This document shows positions 6,193-6,479 of a stretch of 6,479 bases of DNA, in pieces. The notes beneath the pieces were generated by a model. It saw only the letters and a program-made list of their open reading frames with translations, ran no database searches and was not told the origin of the DNA. Position 1 is the first letter of the stretch, and the number at the start of each line of letters is the position of its first letter. This DNA is from a bacterium (GTDB lineage: Bacteria > Dependentiae > Babeliae > Babeliales > RVW-14), in NCBI GenBank assembly GCA_010027825.1, contig RGUK01000084.1, positions 1-6,479 of the forward strand, given 5' to 3'. Both the position numbers and the translations under genes were made by a program.

Positions 6193-6477
6193 GCCTATCC
6201 AGACCATAAACGGAATTTGATGCTATAAAGCATATGACAATTACTTTTATGGCTTGGGTTTGAGATTGTAGAGGAATTCGGCATTGATTGAGTGTTACCA
6301 CAAGGAATTTGTGATTTTGAACTTATGAGAGTTCATGTCAGGACCAATGGTGGCTACTAAGACTGTGGTGGAAGAACCTCTTACTTAAGAATATCTGTCC
6401 TCCAAAATGGAGAGAATTCTTTCAATACCGATACTAGCACCGACTGAAGGTATTTGTTTATTAGCAAACATTCCTAC
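6172..6477 (-). CDS. HARS: Fragment of eukaryotic-type histidyl-tRNA synthetase in a TAA/TAG=Gln genetic code
   Basis: Reading codons from 6477 gives 102 codons covering class II motif 3 and much of the anticodon-binding domain of cytosolic HisRS. VGMFANKQIPSVGASIGIER with ILSILEDRYS (codons 1-30) matches the family's GMF...VPCVG.SIG.ERIFSI pattern, including the motif-3 arginine in ERI. SSTTVLVATIGP (35-46) matches TTETQVLVAS. INAEFLYNLKPKP (64-76) matches IKAELLYKKNPK, and HQIPFMVWIG (86-95) matches AGIPLVAIIG. Six in-frame stops occur: TAA at 6387, 6297, 6249, 6243 and 6192, and TAG at 6225. There is no TGA and no frame change. Codon 79 (6243) aligns with a Gln in human HisRS (NQLQY), consistent with TAA meaning Gln. 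Both ends are missing and no intron is seen. The likely source is a ciliate nuclear genome; other TAR=Gln eukaryotes (some diplomonads, oxymonads, dasycladacean algae) are possible. The enzyme attaches histidine to tRNA-His in the cytosol. It would not be functional in a standard-code host. Confidence 0.85.
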
Positions 6478-6479
6478 AA

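Noticed and set aside
6315..6440. Tryptophan-rich plus-strand frame resembling a retroelement reverse-transcriptase tail (DQWWLLRLWWKN)
   Set aside because: The resemblance is slight and short. The antisense strand gives a much stronger and continuous HisRS match.
6172..6477. HisRS fragment as an ordinary standard-code pseudogene
   Set aside because: Six stops are all TAA/TAG with no TGA, no indels and an intact motif 3. Code reassignment explains this better, although the sample of codons is small.
6172..6477. A genuine HisRS-portal fusion protein used by the phage
   Set aside because: The six stops could not be read in a standard-code bacterium, the fragment lacks both ends of the HisRS gene, and the in-phase join has a one-in-three chance of arising randomly.

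Overview
The window has two parts of different origin. Positions 1 to about 6171 are a head-morphogenesis block from a tailed bacteriophage (Caudoviricetes), resembling uncultured aquatic phage genomes. All genes lie on the minus strand, are tightly packed, and most have strong Shine-Dalgarno sites. Positions about 6172 to 6479 are not phage. Read on the minus strand, they encode the C-terminal part of a eukaryotic-type histidyl-tRNA synthetase. Six in-frame stop codons interrupt it, all TAA or TAG and none TGA. This is what a nuclear gene looks like in an organism that reads TAA/TAG as glutamine, most likely a ciliate.

Layout in transcription order (right to left): HisRS fragment (6477-6172); portal protein of 763 aa (6171-3880, N-terminus possibly cut by the junction); a 58-aa gene missed by a 60-residue ORF cutoff (3878-3702); a 61-aa gene (3705-3520); a GroES-like co-chaperonin of 142 aa (3533-3105); a probable scaffolding protein of 328 aa (3108-2122); a conserved unknown of 177 aa (2119-1586); a probable capsid accessory or decoration protein of 198 aa (1555-959); the major capsid protein (945-120), broken by a frameshift with apparent loss of about 25-30 residues near position 309; a stable UUCG hairpin (110-89); and the first 22 codons of another gene (68-1) that runs off the left edge.

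The phage genes form a procapsid-building unit. The portal is the nucleation ring and DNA channel, the scaffold organises coat assembly, the co-chaperonin probably works with the host GroEL to fold coat protein, and the major capsid protein with its accessory protein forms the shell. Stop/start overlaps (ATGA) and ribosome-binding sites placed inside the preceding gene suggest translational coupling. No terminase, tail, lysis or integration gene is visible, so lifestyle and host cannot be read from this window. The host is a bacterium of unknown group.

The most notable result is the abrupt join of a reassigned-code eukaryotic gene to a phage portal gene. The simplest explanation is a chimeric DNA molecule or misassembly, for example from amplified DNA of a grazing ciliate and the phages or bacteria it ate. 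The capsid-gene deletion may be a second artefact of the same kind. Both points are inference and can be settled with read-level data.
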